Assembly: GCF_029626105.1 (NCBI RefSeq)
Contig: NZ_JARUBH010000009.1
Location: forward strand, 2,232,001-2,296,000
DNA from: Solwaraspora sp. WMMD792
GTDB taxonomy: Bacteria; Actinomycetota; Actinomycetes; Mycobacteriales; Micromonosporaceae
DNA: 64,000 nt
Direction: 5' to 3'
The notes below the pieces were generated by a model. The model made no database searches, was not told the origin of the DNA, and worked only from the letters and a program-made list of their open reading frames with translations. Position numbers and translations under genes: made by a program. Below, piece after piece: positions 23,897-34,221 of this stretch (its first letter is position 1; each line of letters starts with the position of its first letter).

Positions 23897-25638
23897 GCGG
23901 CGTCGGGTCGGCGGTGGGGGTGCTGTCCGGTGGCCGGTCGTGTGGTTGCGGGTTGGGTGTGGTCGGGGTGGACGCGGCGGTGGCGTCGGCGGTGGCCGGG
24001 TTGGGGCGGGTGGCACCGGAGCTGGTGGCGGGGTTCCGGGAGGCGGTGCCGTGGGCGGCGGGGGTGGTCGGTGGGCGGCTGGTGGACGCGTTGTGCCGGG
24101 AGGATGTGGGTGGGGTGCGCCGGGCGTGGCGTGGCGCGGGCCGGTGGCACGGGTTCGACCGGTTCGTGGCCGACGCGGGGTCGGTGGCGGATCCGTTGGC
24201 GGTGTTGCCGGTGTCGGTGTTGGCGCGGCGGCGGGGGTGGGCGTTGGCGGCGGAGTTGACCGACGCGGTGGTGAATCTGGCGGTGGCGGCGGCGCGGCCT
24301 GGTCCGGCGCGGGGTCCGGATGATCCGGACGGCTGGGGGGTGTGGGCCGAGCGGCTGGCGGTGACGGGGCACAACCTGCACCCGTGTGGGCGTACCCGGT
24401 TGGGGTGGTCGGTGGCGGATGTGGTGGCCCACGATGTGGAGTCGCCGGCGACGGGGGTCGGGTTCGTGGCGGTGCGCCGGGATCTGCATGTGGGTGAGGA
24501 TGTGGCGGCGGAGTTGGCGCGCTGGTATCCGCAGGTGCCGGTGGCGCCGCCGGGCTGGGTGGTGCAGCCGGTGCATGTGTGGCAGCGAGCGGTGGTGTCG
24601 TCGCGGTACGCGGATCTGCTGGACCGGGGGGTGGTGCGGTTGTTGCCGCAGGTGGTGCCGGCGGTGCCGACGGCGGCGGTGCGTACGGTGCTGCTGCCGG
24701 CGGGGCGGGACGGTTCGCGGCGCTATCTGAAGATGTCGGTGGACATTCAGGTGACGTCGACGCGGCGGACGATCTCGGTGGCGAGTGTGCGTAACGGTCC
24801 GGCGTTGTCGACGGTGTTGGCGTCGTTGGTGGCGGCCGACGAGGTGGCGGCGCGGCGGCTGGTGTTGTTGCCGGAGGTGGCGGGTGCGGCGGTGCGGGTG
24901 GGGTCGGGGCGGGACATGTCGGTGATCGTGCGGGACGGGTTGGCGGGGCGGCTGGTGCCGGGTGAGGTGGCGGTGCCGGGGGTGGCGTTGGTGACGGCGG
25001 CGCAGTTGGGGCGGCGGGTGGCGGATTTCGGTGGGGTGCGGGGGCTGGTGGGGGCGGCGGCCGGGTTGGGGTTCCTGGGGGCGTACGCGCGGGTGGTGTT
25101 GCCGCCGTTGCTGCGGTTGGCGAGCCGGTTCGGGGTGGCGTTGGAGGCGCATCTGCAGAACTGTCTGCCGACGTTCCGTGACGGGGTGCCGTTCCGGTTG
25201 GCGGTGCGCGACTTCGCGGGTCTGCGGTTGTTGTTGCCGCGGTTGGCGCGGGCGGGGGTCGAGGTGGGGTTGGCGTCGGGTTCGGTGGTGGGTACCGACG
25301 ACGCGGCGGTGATGCGGGCGAAGTTGGGGTACACGGCGCTGCAGGCGCATCTGGGTGAGGTGGTGCTGGGGTTGGTGTCCGGGTGGGGGGTCGACGAGGC
25401 GGCGGCGTGGCGGGTGGTGCGGGAGGTGGTGGACGAGGTGTACGACGGGCTGCGGTCGGCTGGTGGGGTCGCCGCGGGGTGGGCGGCCGACGATCACCGG
25501 GCGTGGACGGCGCCGATGGTGGCGCACAAGGCGTTGGTGCGGATGCGGTTGACCGGTACCGGGGACGTGTACGTGCCGGTGCGGAACCCGGTGGGTGACG
25601 CCGGATTCGACGACGGTCCGCCGGTGGGGGCGCGGTGA
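23893..25638 (+). CDS. NIS siderophore synthetase, IucA/IucC family (second)
   Basis: A 581-aa paralogue of the preceding synthetase. It carries GHNLHPCGRTRLG (159-171, again Arg for the usual Lys and Asn for Pro), VVQPVHVWQRAVV, LKMSVDIQVTSTRRTIS, VRNGP, EAHLQNCLP and the C-terminal HKALVRMRLTG. Two different NIS enzymes usually perform successive condensations with different regiochemistry, as in staphyloferrin B or vibrioferrin biosynthesis. The GTG start at 23893 overlaps the previous TGA. The coding strand is extremely rich in G-ending codons, unlike the C-ending codons of cydAB. Confidence 0.87.
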   Translation: MSGVGSAVGVLSGGRSCGCGLGVVGVDAAVASAVAGLGRVAPELVAGFREAVPWAAGVVGGRLVDALCREDVGGVRRAWRGAGRWHGFDRFVADAGSVADPLAVLPVSVLARRRGWALAAELTDAVVNLAVAAARPGPARGPDDPDGWGVWAERLAVTGHNLHPCGRTRLGWSVADVVAHDVESPATGVGFVAVRRDLHVGEDVAAELARWYPQVPVAPPGWVVQPVHVWQRAVVSSRYADLLDRGVVRLLPQVVPAVPTAAVRTVLLPAGRDGSRRYLKMSVDIQVTSTRRTISVASVRNGPALSTVLASLVAADEVAARRLVLLPEVAGAAVRVGSGRDMSVIVRDGLAGRLVPGEVAVPGVALVTAAQLGRRVADFGGVRGLVGAAAGLGFLGAYARVVLPPLLRLASRFGVALEAHLQNCLPTFRDGVPFRLAVRDFAGLRLLLPRLARAGVEVGLASGSVVGTDDAAVMRAKLGYTALQAHLGEVVLGLVSGWGVDEAAAWRVVREVVDEVYDGLRSAGGVAAGWAADDHRAWTAPMVAHKALVRMRLTGTGDVYVPVRNPVGDAGFDDGPPVGAR

Positions 25639-26822
25639 CGGTGCCGGCGGTGGTGGTGCCGCCGCGGGTGGCGGCGGTGGTGGCGGAGTTGGCCGCCGGT
25701 GACGAGCCGGTGTGTGCGTACGTGTACGACCGGGCGGTGTTGCGGGCGGTGGCGGCGCGGGTGCGGGCGGCGTTGCCGGCGGGTTCGGTGCTGTTGTACG
25801 CGATGAAGGCGAACGGGCATCCGGCGGTGGTGGCGGAGTTGGCGGCGGCGGTGGACGGGGTCGAGGTGGCGTCGGGTGGCGAGTTGGCGGCGGCGGTGGC
25901 GGCGGGTGCCGGTCAGTTGGTGTTCGGTGGGCCGGCGAAGACGGACGGGCAGTTGGCGGCGGCGGTGGCGGCGGGTGCGGTGGTGAACGTGGAGAGTGTG
26001 TTGGAGTTGCGGCGGCTGGATCTGGTGGCGCGGGCGGCGGGAGTGTCGGCGGTGGCGGCGCTGCGGGTGAACCGGCCGGGTGGCGGGTTGGCGGGTAGTC
26101 ACCGGATGGCGGGTGCGGCGACGCAGTTCGGGGTGGACGAGGCCGATCTGGGGGCGGTGGTGCAGGTGGCGGCGGAGCTGCCGGGGGTGCGGCTGGTGGG
26201 GTTCAGTCTGCACGCGGTGTCGAACAACGTGGACGCGGTGGCGCATGCGGGGTTCGTGGTGGATGCGGTGGGCTGGGCGGTGGCGGCGGCGCGGCGGTGG
26301 GGGGTGGGGTTGGAGTATGTGAACGTGGGCGGCGGGTTCGGGGTGGACTACCGGGGTGTGCGGCGGTTCGATGTGGCGGCGTTTCGGGCCGGGTTGGCGG
26401 GGTTGGCGGTGCCGTCGGGGGTGCGGCTGGTGTTCGAGCCGGGCCGGCTGCTGGTGGCGGACGCCGGCTGGTATGTGGCGCAGGTGGTGGATCTGAAGCG
26501 GACGCAGGGCCGGTGGTTCGCGGTGGTGCGGGGTGGTACGCACCATTTTCGGTTGCCGGCGGCGTGGGGGTACGACCATCCGTTCGGGGTGGTGCCGGTG
26601 GACCGGTGGCCGTATCCGTTCGCCCGGCCGCAGGTGGCGGCGGTGGCGGTGGATGTGGCGGGTGAGTTGTGTACGCCGCGCGACGTGCTGTGCCGGGGGC
26701 AGGTGGTGGGGCGGCTGCGGGTGGGTGACGTGGTGGTGTTCGGCCGGGCCGGCGCGTACGGGTGGGACATTTCGCATCATGATTTTCTGCGGCATCCGTA
26801 CCCGCGGATGGTGGTGGTGTGA
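25635..26822 (+). CDS. Fold-III PLP-dependent decarboxylase for siderophore building block
   Basis: A 395-aa alanine-racemase-fold (diaminopimelate/ornithine decarboxylase type) enzyme. The PLP lysine lies in LLYAMKAN (Lys58); further motifs are FSLHAVSNN, VNVGGGFGVDY (phosphate-binding glycines), FEPGRLLV and the C-terminal ELCTPRDVL and GRAGAYGWDISHHDF, where the Cys and Tyr are the inter-subunit active-site residues. By analogy with SbnH (citryl-diaminopropionate) or PvsE it probably decarboxylates an amino-acid-derived intermediate to supply a diamine or amine. The start overlaps the preceding stop (GTGA), making a three-gene translationally coupled cassette. Confidence 0.85.
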   Translation: MTVPAVVVPPRVAAVVAELAAGDEPVCAYVYDRAVLRAVAARVRAALPAGSVLLYAMKANGHPAVVAELAAAVDGVEVASGGELAAAVAAGAGQLVFGGPAKTDGQLAAAVAAGAVVNVESVLELRRLDLVARAAGVSAVAALRVNRPGGGLAGSHRMAGAATQFGVDEADLGAVVQVAAELPGVRLVGFSLHAVSNNVDAVAHAGFVVDAVGWAVAAARRWGVGLEYVNVGGGFGVDYRGVRRFDVAAFRAGLAGLAVPSGVRLVFEPGRLLVADAGWYVAQVVDLKRTQGRWFAVVRGGTHHFRLPAAWGYDHPFGVVPVDRWPYPFARPQVAAVAVDVAGELCTPRDVLCRGQVVGRLRVGDVVVFGRAGAYGWDISHHDFLRHPYPRMVVV

Positions 26823-26864
26823 CGGTGCCGGCCGGTTGTGACGGTGCCGGGGTCGGGCTGAAGG

Positions 26865-27377
26865 TCAGCGCCGGGCCCAGCGGGCGGCGCGGATCTCACG
26901 CAGCGCCCGGCGGCGGGTGTCGCCGCGCAGGGTGTCGACGTAGAGACGGCCGTCGAGGTGGTCGGTTTCGTGTTGCAGGGCGCGAGCGAGGAATCCGCTG
27001 CCGGTGACGGTGACGGGTTCGCCGTGCTGGTCGACGCCGTGCACGGTGGCGCGGCGGGCCCGGGTGGTCGGGAAGTACAGGCCGGGGATGGACAGGCAGC
27101 CTTCGTCGTCGGTGTCGGTGTCGTCCGGTGACAGGTCGCCGGTGGGTTCGAGTCGGGGGTTGACGACGTGGCCGCGGTGGCCGTCGGCGTCGTAGACGAA
27201 CACGCGGGCGCTGACGCCGATCTGCGGGGCGGCGACGCCGGCGCGGCCGGGGGCGCCGAGCAGGGTGTCCATCAGGTCGGTGACCAGTGCGCGCAGGGTG
27301 TCGTCGAAGTCGGTGACCGGTTCGGCGGGGGTGCGCAGCGCGGCGTCGCCGATGATCCGGATCGGGCGCATGGTCAT
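26865..27377 (-). CDS. def: Peptide deformylase
   Basis: Removes the N-formyl group from nascent proteins. The 170-aa protein has all three family motifs: GVAAPQIG (motif 1), EGCLSIPG with the metal Cys (motif 2) and LQHETDHLDG, the HExxH-type metal site (motif 3). The start could be ATG 27377 or 27371. Actinomycetes often have several deformylases; this one stands alone, convergent with the siderophore cassette, and is not beside fmt. Its strand composition (G-rich + strand) matches the siderophore segment. Confidence 0.92.
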   Translation of the reverse strand: MTMRPIRIIGDAALRTPAEPVTDFDDTLRALVTDLMDTLLGAPGRAGVAAPQIGVSARVFVYDADGHRGHVVNPRLEPTGDLSPDDTDTDDEGCLSIPGLYFPTTRARRATVHGVDQHGEPVTVTGSGFLARALQHETDHLDGRLYVDTLRGDTRRRALREIRAARWARR

Positions 27378-27488
27378 GGCGGTCAGGCTACCCGGGGAGC
27401 TGGTGCGGGTGACGGGTGGCGGGCCGGGTGTGCGGGTGGTGGGGTTCGTCGGAGCCGGCGGCGGGTGGCGGCCGGGGCCTAGGATGTG

Positions 27489-27502
27489 TGGGAGCGTTTC
27501 CA
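27489..27502. promoter_or_regulatory. LacI-family (CebR-like) operator-like palindrome
   Basis: TGGGAGCGTTTCCA, a near-perfect palindrome differing at two positions from the remembered CebR-type operator TGGGAGCGCTCCCA. It is in the 276-bp region between def and the DUF5999 gene, 152 bp before the latter. No sugar-utilisation gene is adjacent, so relevance is uncertain. Confidence 0.3.
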
Positions 27503-27653
27503 CGCCAACCGGTCGGACATGCATCGGCCAAAGGGAGGATTCTTGGTCCCGCAGGCCGTCACCTGCCCGGAACGGTGTCGTTCGGCTTGGTAACGTTCAT
27601 CACTGGTCATGTGAACCATGACACAGCACCCCCCACAGTTCCCGGAGATCCCG

Positions 27654-27854
27654 ATGTGCCAGCACCAACCGATCTGTCCCTCGGCTGACGCCGTCGACCG
27701 GGAAGCGGCCCGCGTCGTCGCCTGCTTCCGCGAACAGGGCTGGAGCCTGCTCTGCAACGGTGTCATCGTGTTCGAGGACACCGGCGAACTGCTTCCCGAC
27801 GGCAGCAGCATCGCACCGCACCGCGGCCCCGCCCGGCACGCCCTCGCCGCCTGA
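27654..27854 (+). CDS. DUF5999-family small protein
   Basis: A 66-aa protein beginning MCQHQPICPSADAVDRE, then VVACFREQGWSLLCNGVIVF, EDTGELLPDG and APHRGPARHALAA. This pattern is recognised from memory as the DUF5999 family, small proteins widespread in Streptomyces and relatives. Three Cys and two His near the N-terminus could bind a metal but this is unproven. The ATG at 27654 follows GGAG; a longer frame from 27618 is possible. Function unknown. Confidence 0.75.
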   Translation: MCQHQPICPSADAVDREAARVVACFREQGWSLLCNGVIVFEDTGELLPDGSSIAPHRGPARHALAA

Positions 27855-27902
27855 CCGGCCGCGGCCACCGCAGGCTCACCGTCGAGCCGACCCGACCCGT
27901 AC

Positions 27903-30728
<2,826 letters not shown>

Positions 30729-30784
30729 CAGGCGGCTCCCGGGACGAGGTCGGCAGGCAACCTCCCCCTCTGTCGGCGCCGCCG

Positions 30785-30893
30785 CCTCCAGAGTCGCCAA
30801 CCCGTGTGGTCCTTCTGCCTGAGAGGTTCCGGGGAGGATTTGCCCCTTCGGCGCCGCCCACCGGGTAGCGGACGGTCTCTCCCACACGGGATG
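30785..30893 (-). promoter_or_regulatory. Glycine riboswitch (single aptamer) upstream of gcvP
   Basis: On the minus strand the region reads GTGTGGGAGAGACC near 30887-30874, then GCGCCGAAGGGGCAA, CTCAGGCAGAAGGACC and GACTCTGGA (30796-30788). These are the conserved P1/P3 and junction sequences of the glycine aptamer (GGGAGAG, GCCGAAGGGGCAA, CAGGCAAAAGGAC, ACUCUGGA). Only about 60 nt separate the aptamer from the gcvP GTG, too short for a second aptamer, so this is a singlet, presumably an ON switch. Confidence 0.9.
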
Positions 30894-30991
30894 TACGGCG
30901 GTCTCCACGCTACCGGCAGCACCCGCCCCGCGGGGCGGTGACGTCGATCACGAAGCCAGCTCCGGCCGTGTCGACCCGAGCGCCCCGCCGT

Positions 30992-31561
30992 TCAGCCGGC
31001 GCGGCGGCGCGCCCGCCGCGCCGCCAATTCGTCGCCTCCGGCCACCGGCGCCACCACCTCCGGCTCGGAAGTCACCGCCGGCTCCGCCGGAAGTTGCGAC
31101 AACGATCCCTGGATCTCCTTGAACGCCCCGCCGATCGCGATCCCGAACACCCCCTGGCCGCCCTGCAACAGGTCGACGACCTCCTCGGGGGACCGGCACT
31201 CGTACACCGTCGTCCCGTCCGAGATCAGAGTGATCCCCGCCAGGTCCCCGACCCCGCGAGACCGCAACGTCTCGATCGCCCTACGGATGTTCTGCAGCGA
31301 CACACCGGCGTCCAGCAGCCGCTTGACCACCTTCAGCACCACCAGGTCGCGGAACGAGTACAACCGCTGCGAACCCGAACCTGTCGCGTCACGCACGCTC
31401 GGCACCACCAGCGACGTCCGCGCCCAGTAGTCCAACTGCCGGTAACTGATCCCCACCGCGTGGCAGGCGGTCACTCCGCGATAGCCGACGGCGTCGGCGT
31501 CCGAACCGGCACCGTCCACATCATCAGACGACCCCGGCTCCGGCTCTCGCTGTGCGGGCAT
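30992..31561 (-). CDS. MerR-family regulator (Rv1830-like)
   Basis: A 189-aa protein with a winged HTH of MerR type (about 25-95: VGYRGVTACHAVGISYRQLD, then YWARTSLVVPSVRDATGSG and LYSFRDLVVLKVVKRLLDAG) and a C-terminal part without metal-binding cysteines. By position, after the DUF151 gene and before gcvP, it corresponds to M. tuberculosis Rv1830. Target genes are unknown. Starts with ATG 31561 after an AGG-rich leader. Confidence 0.85.
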   Translation of the reverse strand: MPAQREPEPGSSDDVDGAGSDADAVGYRGVTACHAVGISYRQLDYWARTSLVVPSVRDATGSGSQRLYSFRDLVVLKVVKRLLDAGVSLQNIRRAIETLRSRGVGDLAGITLISDGTTVYECRSPEEVVDLLQGGQGVFGIAIGGAFKEIQGSLSQLPAEPAVTSEPEVVAPVAGGDELAARRARRRAG

Positions 31562-31718
31562 ACGGAAACCTCCCCGTCAGGGCGGCCCACACCAGGACGG
31601 AACATGAGCCGATCGACAGGACCAGCCTAACGCCGGCAGCGGGCCGTACCAGGCAACCCGGGCCGCGACACGCCGCGTACGGGCTGCCACGCCACGGGAT
31701 GACACCCGCCGGCAGCGG

Positions 31719-32183
31719 TCAGCCCGCGAAATCCTCTGGACGCACCTGGTCCAGGAACTCCCGGAACTTCTCGACCTCGTCCTCCTGCTCATCCGGAATC
31801 AGGATGCCCGCCTCGGACAGCACCTGCTCAGCACAACGAATCGGAGCACCGACCCGCAACGCCAACGCGATCGAATCACTCGGCCGCGCCGACACCCGCA
31901 CACTGTCACCGATGACCAGGTCCGCGTAGAAGACGTTGTCCTTCAACTCGGTGATCTCCACCGCCTGCAGCGGCGCCCGCACCGCGGCCAGCACGTCCCG
32001 CAACAGATCATGCGTCAACGGCCGCGCCGGCTTCACGCCCTGCTGCTCGTAAGCGATCGCCGTGGCCTCCACCGCACCGATCCAGATCGGCAGGTAACGG
32101 TCCCCGTCCACCTCACGCAGCAGCACGATCGGCTGGTTGGTGGGCAACTCCACCCGCACCCCGACCACGCTCAGCTCACGCAC
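31719..32183 (-). CDS. Bifunctional nuclease family (DUF151) protein
   Basis: A 154-aa protein with the DUF151 signatures VGVRVELPTNQPIVLLRE, LPIWIGAVEATAIA, PLTHDLL and FYADLVIG, ending in an acidic C-terminal segment. Family members include plant and bacterial bifunctional (RNase/DNase) nucleases; the M. tuberculosis syntenic gene is Rv1829. The GTG at 32183 is preferred (GGAGG 5 bp upstream), since residues further up do not match the family. Lies between the two MerR genes. Confidence 0.88.
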   Translation of the reverse strand: MRELSVVGVRVELPTNQPIVLLREVDGDRYLPIWIGAVEATAIAYEQQGVKPARPLTHDLLRDVLAAVRAPLQAVEITELKDNVFYADLVIGDSVRVSARPSDSIALALRVGAPIRCAEQVLSEAGILIPDEQEDEVEKFREFLDQVRPEDFAG

Positions 32184-32275
32184 CGCCGCCTCCGTGTCGT
32201 CGTCACCAAACCCGCTCCGGCCCTCCCTGCACGGTACACGGACCACAGCGCCACCGTCCGGTCCCGCCAGTCACC

Positions 32276-33028
32276 TCACCGGCCGAGCGCCCCCCGCAGA
32301 CCCGCCCGCACCAGCGCCGCGTGAAGCTGCTGCGACAACCCGATCAGCTCCCGCGCCGTCTCCGCCGCCCGAGCCCGGGCAGCCGGATCACTCTGCCGCG
32401 CCAACGGCGCCACCAACTGGGCGAACAGACCCGACTCGCGGTCCGCCGCCGCCCGTACCGCCCGCAGATGACGCACCTCGAGGCCATGCCGCAGCAGCCC
32501 CGCCACCGCCGTGGCGATCACCAGCGCATCGGCGTCGTACCAGCCCGGCGCCACCGCGACCACCAGACCCAGCCGCTCCACCTCGGTCAACGTCACCGAC
32601 TCGAGACCACTACGGGACAGCAGCTCCGTACGGCTCAACCGGGACTGCGGCGGCTGCCCCTGCGCCGGCACCGGCGACCGGCCCGGCACCTCACCGGACG
32701 GACCGACCGCCACCAACGTCGGACGCGACCGGCCCGCCGCCGACTCGGCGTCCCGCGCCGCCAGCTGCTCACGAATCACCCGCAGCGGAAGATACTGGTC
32801 CCGCTGCGCCGTCAGGACGAAACGCAACCGGTCCAGATCGTCCCAGCTGTACTTGCGGTAACCCGACGGCGTCCGCCGCGGCTCCACCAGGCCCTCAGCC
32901 TCCAGGAACCGCAACTTCGAAATCGTCGTGTCCGGAAACTCCGGGCGGAGCTGGGCCAGCACCTCGCCGATACTCATCAACGACGAACCGGCCACGTCCT
33001 CCCGGGCCGCCGCCTGCTCACTCACCAC
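32276..33028 (-). CDS. MerR-family cell-division regulator (FtsR-like)
   Basis: A 250-aa MerR-type regulator. The N-terminal wHTH is MSIGEVLAQLRPEFPDTTIS, KLRFLEAEGLVEPRRTPSGY and YSWDDLDRLRFVLTAQRDQY. The C-terminal helical part has LTEVERLGLVVAVAPG. Position beside garA identifies it with M. tuberculosis Rv1828 and Corynebacterium FtsR, described as an activator of ftsZ. Two adjacent GTG codons (33028, 33025) could start translation. Conservation of gene order makes the orthology fairly secure; the ftsZ target is inferred. Confidence 0.87.
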   Translation of the reverse strand: MVSEQAAAREDVAGSSLMSIGEVLAQLRPEFPDTTISKLRFLEAEGLVEPRRTPSGYRKYSWDDLDRLRFVLTAQRDQYLPLRVIREQLAARDAESAAGRSRPTLVAVGPSGEVPGRSPVPAQGQPPQSRLSRTELLSRSGLESVTLTEVERLGLVVAVAPGWYDADALVIATAVAGLLRHGLEVRHLRAVRAAADRESGLFAQLVAPLARQSDPAARARAAETARELIGLSQQLHAALVRAGLRGALGR

Positions 33029-33100
33029 GACACCCCCGGCTCACCGACCGGCGTCAGCCACACACCGCGCACGAAGCCACCTCCGTCCGCGCCCCGGACG

Positions 33101-33553
33101 TCAACCGCGGCCGGCCTCCTCGTCCGGCCGCGGACCGGCGATGAAGACCAGCCGGAACTTACCGATCTGGACCTCGTCACCGTTGCTCAGGGTCGCCGCC
33201 TCCACCCGCTCACGATTGACATAGGTGCCGTTCAGGCTACCCACATCGCGCACCGTGAAGGTACCGCCGTCACGGTGGAACTCCGCATGCCGCCGCGACA
33301 CCGTCACGTCGTCCAGGAAAATGTCACTGTCCGGATGCCGGCCGCTCGTCGTCACATCATGGTCCAGCAGGAACCGGGCCCCCGCGTTCGGGCCCCGCCG
33401 CACCACCAGCAACGCCATCCCCGGCGGCAACGAACCCGACATCCGGCTCGGCACCACGTCGGCGTCCGGCCCCTCCAGCACTTCGTCGAGCGAACCGAGG
33501 TTCAACGTCGACGTGACGTCGAGCGGGGGGAACTCGTCGTCTGGGCGCGTCAT
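33101..33553 (-). CDS. garA: FHA-domain regulator of 2-oxoglutarate metabolism (GarA-like)
   Basis: A 150-aa protein. The C-terminal FHA domain (about 47-140) has the phosphothreonine-binding elements GRHPDSDIFLDDVTVSRRHA and GSLNGTYVN. The N-terminal tail contains DVTSTLNLGSLDEV, a Thr-Ser phospho-acceptor motif in the place where GarA/OdhI carries ETTS. GarA, when not phosphorylated by PknB/PknG, inhibits 2-oxoglutarate dehydrogenase and related enzymes. Here the usual double Thr is reduced to one Thr in a T-S-T context. A plausible promoter lies about 150 nt upstream. ATG 33553. Confidence 0.85.
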   Translation of the reverse strand: MTRPDDEFPPLDVTSTLNLGSLDEVLEGPDADVVPSRMSGSLPPGMALLVVRRGPNAGARFLLDHDVTTSGRHPDSDIFLDDVTVSRRHAEFHRDGGTFTVRDVGSLNGTYVNRERVEAATLSNGDEVQIGKFRLVFIAGPRPDEEAGRG

Positions 33554-33700
33554 GGACCACCTCACGGATCTGTTCGGTCGGCGTCGGGTGTGTCGGGTCG
33601 GCCACCAGACCTTGAACGATCGCAAGGCGCAAGCTCCCCCGTGCCAGGACGGCAATTTCCGCAACGCTCAACTGTTGTTGGCTTCTCGGTCGACTGGGCG

Positions 33701-33730
33701 AGCCTAGCCAGCGCCGAAAACAAGGGTCAA
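33701..33730 (-). promoter_or_regulatory. Sigma-70-type promoter for garA unit
   Basis: On the minus strand TTGACC (33730-33725), an 18-bp spacer, then TAGGCT (33706-33701). Both hexamers match actinobacterial housekeeping promoters, and the spacing is right. A transcript would have a leader of about 140 nt before garA. It lies between gcvH and garA, implying garA-ftsR can be transcribed separately from gcvH. Confidence 0.5.
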
Positions 33731-33771
33731 CAAGACTCGCGGGCACACGATACCTCGCCGCCCCCGCCGGG

Positions 33772-34152
33772 TCAGCGCTCGGTGAGCTCCCGGTACGCCG
33801 CGGCGTCGAGCAACCCGCTCACCGCCTGCGGATCAACCGGCGACAACTGCACCAGCCAACCGGCACCGTACGGGTCGGCATTGACCGTCTCCGGTGCGTC
33901 CACCAGCGCCTCGTTACGGGCCACCACCGTGCCGGTCAACGGCGCGTAGATCTCCGACACGCTCTTCGTCGACTCGATCTCACCGCACGGCTCGCCCGCC
34001 GTCACCTCGGCGCCGACCGCGGGCAGCTCGACGAACACGATGTCGCCCAACGCCTCCTGCGCGAAATGGGTCACACCCACCCGCACAGGACCGGCGGCGT
34101 CGCCCGCCACCCACTCATGCTCCGCGGTATACCGCAGATCCTCTGGAATCAC
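33772..34152 (-). CDS. gcvH: Glycine cleavage system H protein
   Basis: A 126-aa lipoyl carrier that shuttles the aminomethyl group between P and T proteins. The lipoylated lysine is in [15 protein letters not shown]; the N-terminus [14 protein letters not shown] and the segment [17 protein letters not shown] are typical. GTG 34152 is selected because AAGGA is 6 bp upstream and the conserved domain begins immediately. Lies between the DUF881 gene and garA, as in mycobacteria. Confidence 0.95.
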   Translation of the reverse strand: MIPEDLRYTAEHEWVAGDAAGPVRVGVTHFAQEALGDIVFVELPAVGAEVTAGEPCGEIESTKSVSEIYAPLTGTVVARNEALVDAPETVNADPYGAGWLVQLSPVDPQAVSGLLDAAAYRELTER

Positions 34153-34221
34153 GGCCGGTCCTTCGGTCTGTGCACCACTCACCACCACTGACAACCCGCC
34201 CACCGACGACACCCCGTCCGA

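Noticed and set aside
21372-24374. 1000-aa open frame on the - strand
   Set aside because: Pro/Thr/Ala-only translation antisense to the siderophore and endonuclease genes; caused by extreme G-richness of the + strand.
22936-25527. 863-aa open frame on the - strand
   Set aside because: Arg/His/Pro low-complexity antisense of the two NIS synthetases, which carry clear family motifs.
32137-33144. 335-aa open frame antisense to the FtsR-like gene
   Set aside because: Pro/Arg-rich low-complexity translation; the MerR protein on the other strand has a clear domain and conserved synteny.
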